A stretch of 64,000 nt of DNA from Clostridiaceae bacterium (GTDB lineage: Bacteria > Bacillota > Clostridia > DSM-8532), in the NCBI GenBank assembly GCA_012728015.1, contig JAAYFY010000037.1, positions 62,001 through 126,000 of the forward strand. The letters are read 5' to 3'. A program made the position numbers and the translations under genes. The notes beneath the pieces are model-generated. The model was given only the letters and a program-made list of their open reading frames with translations, did no database searches and was not told the DNA's origin. Positions 62,687-64,000 of the stretch are shown here, in pieces (position 1 is the first letter of the stretch; every line of letters starts with the position of its first letter).

Positions 62687-64000
62687 TGAGGGTTAAACTT
62701 GACGACGCACTGCTTTTGCAGGTTGAAAAACCTGCCAAATATATAGGCAACGAATGGAATATGGTAAAAAAGAACCCCGAAAGCGTGGCGGTTCGTTTTG
62801 CTTTTGCCTTTCCTGATGATTATGAGATCGGCATGTCCCATATGGGTATGAAAATCCTCTATCACATCCTCAACAAAAGGGAGGACACCTACTGCGAAAG
62901 GGTTTTCGCGCCGTGGGTCGATATGGAGCGACTCATGCGGGGAAAAGGCCTGCCCCTTTATACCCTTGAAACCTACACTCCCATTTCCGAGTTTGATATT
63001 ATAGGCTTTACCCTGCAGTACGAAATGAGCTATACAAATATCCTCAACATGCTGGACCTGGGCGGGGTTCCGGTTCTGGCAAAGGACAGGGAGAAAAGCC
63101 ACCCGTTTGTCTGCGCGGGCGGACCATGCGCGGTCAATCCCGAACCCCTTGCCGATTTTATTGATTTCTTTGTCATAGGCGAAGGTGAAGAAGTGATCCA
63201 GGAGATCATTGACGGGTACAAGGCCTGGAAAGCCTCAGGGCAGGACAGGACCGCATTTCTGGAACGTGTCGCCGCCATAGAAGGGGTATATGTTCCTTCC
63301 TTGTATGAAGTCTTATACTATGAGGATGGAACCATCATGGACATCATGCCGAAATCCGGGAATGTTCCTGACACAGTTAGAAGGCGCATTGTCGCCGACC
63401 TGGACAAGGCGAGTTTCCCGGATGATATCATTGTTCCCTACGTCGAAACCGTTCACGACAGGATTATGCTGGAACTGTTCCGCGGCTGCATCCGGGGCTG
63501 CAGGTTTTGCCAGGCCGGTTTTATCTACAGGCCTGTCAGGGAAAGGTCTCCGGAAAAGCTCAATGAGCTGGCCAGAAGTTCGGTCAGGAAAACGGGCTAT
63601 GATGAGATATCACTGGTTTCGCTGAGTTCCAGCGATTACTCAGCCCTGCCCGAATTCTGCGAGAAATTACTCGAGTTTTCCGAGAAAGAGCGTGTAAACC
63701 TGTCCCTGCCGTCCCTAAGGGTGGACAATTTCTCCCTGGGTCTTATGGAACGGGCTTCCAAAGTCCGCAAAAGCGGACTTACCTTTGCGCCGGAAGCAGG
63801 GACTCAAAGGCTCAGGGATGTCATCAACAAAGGCATAACCGACGAGGACCTGAAAGCATCGGTACAGCTGGCTGTTGCGGGCGGATGGAATTCTGTAAAG
63901 CTTTATTTCATGATTGGCCTTCCCACAGAAACCATGGAGGATGTGGAAGGAATCGCCGATTTGGGGTTCAGCCTGATCGAATCATGCAGGGGCATTGCCG
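62683..64000 (+). CDS. B12-binding radical SAM protein (TIGR03960-like), 3'-truncated
   Basis: The frame is open to the end of the window (439 residues visible). An N-terminal cobalamin-binding-like region (VEKPAKYIGNEWNMV, FAFPDDYEIGMSHMG, FVIGEGEEV) is followed by the radical SAM cluster FRGCIRGCRFCQAG (three cysteines, CxxxCxxC). GYDEISLVSLSSSDYS, LPSLRVDNFS, TFAPEAGTQRLRDVINKGI and FMIGLPTET also match the family. In Clostridia this gene usually precedes rplU-rpmA or rng genes, outside this window. Function unknown. ATG 62683 or 62686 may be used. Confidence 0.9.
   Translation, partial: MMRVKLDDALLLQVEKPAKYIGNEWNMVKKNPESVAVRFAFAFPDDYEIGMSHMGMKILYHILNKREDTYCERVFAPWVDMERLMRGKGLPLYTLETYTPISEFDIIGFTLQYEMSYTNILNMLDLGGVPVLAKDREKSHPFVCAGGPCAVNPEPLADFIDFFVIGEGEEVIQEIIDGYKAWKASGQDRTAFLERVAAIEGVYVPSLYEVLYYEDGTIMDIMPKSGNVPDTVRRRIVADLDKASFPDDIIVPYVETVHDRIMLELFRGCIRGCRFCQAGFIYRPVRERSPEKLNELARSSVRKTGYDEISLVSLSSSDYSALPEFCEKLLEFSEKERVNLSLPSLRVDNFSLGLMERASKVRKSGLTFAPEAGTQRLRDVINKGITDEDLKASVQLAVAGGWNSVKLYFMIGLPTETMEDVEGIADLGFSLIESCRGIA

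Overview
The window comes from a spore-forming, anaerobic Gram-positive bacterium of the class Clostridia. This rests on an SASP gene, spoIIR, spoVAC/D/E, a clostridial-order Rnf complex (C-D-G-E-A-B), LL-diaminopimelate aminotransferase, Gat amidotransferase, purine-rich Shine-Dalgarno sites and sigma-A promoters. No tRNA, rRNA, CRISPR array or intact insertion sequence was seen. Genus cannot be fixed from the sequence alone.

Layout. 1-1574: end of a carboxy-terminal protease, a spore SASP gene behind a sigma-G type promoter, and a methyltransferase. 1580-9045: nusB, xseA, xseB, ispA and a divergent PAP2 protein, then a ~613-nt non-coding RNA that I identify as OLE RNA with its own sigma-A promoter, then the OLE-associated membrane protein OapA, dxs and tlyA. 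This is the gene order known for OLE loci. 9046-13533: a repeat-bearing gap, a NatAB-like ABC exporter, a transglutaminase-like protein and a CPBP protease. 13913-18211: rsfS, leuS, mini-RNase III and a SpoU-type rRNA methylase. 19081-23697: gatCAB and a serpin lipoprotein. 23780-27716 (minus strand): a small membrane protein, dapF-dapL and glnA. 28216-33218: rnfCDGEAB. 33456-36790: an ECF sigma/ZAS anti-sigma pair, an HPr-like protein without His15, and uvrC. 36862-42889: an unknown protein, greA, lysS, a J-like membrane protein, and a partner-switching cluster (STAS, degenerate RsbW, SigB/F/G-type sigma, intact ATPase). 43062-50976: clpE-like, spoVA genes, a DUF4015 protein, uppP and tsaD. 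51155-53719: a lytic transglycosylase, spoIIR and a pseudouridine synthase. 53795-62347 (minus strand): an alpha-2-macroglobulin-like protein and a membrane-anchored ECF sigma factor fused to a large outer sensor. 62660-64000: a micro-ORF coupled to a TIGR03960-type radical SAM protein that runs off the window.

The most interesting possibility is a protease-inhibitor regulon. The sigma factor at 58916-62347 carries, in one polypeptide, ECF regions 2 and 4, one membrane span, and about 890 extracytoplasmic residues with propeller-like and SH3-like segments. The next gene encodes an alpha-2-macroglobulin-like protein. Its promoter (CAAACC, 15 nt, CGTCTAA) has the same form as one found 36 kb away in front of the serpin gene (TGAACC, 15 nt, CGTCTAA). 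Two unrelated types of protease inhibitor therefore seem to share an ECF-type promoter. The tethered sigma factor is the natural candidate regulator, with the separate ECF/ZAS pair at 33456-34533 as the alternative.
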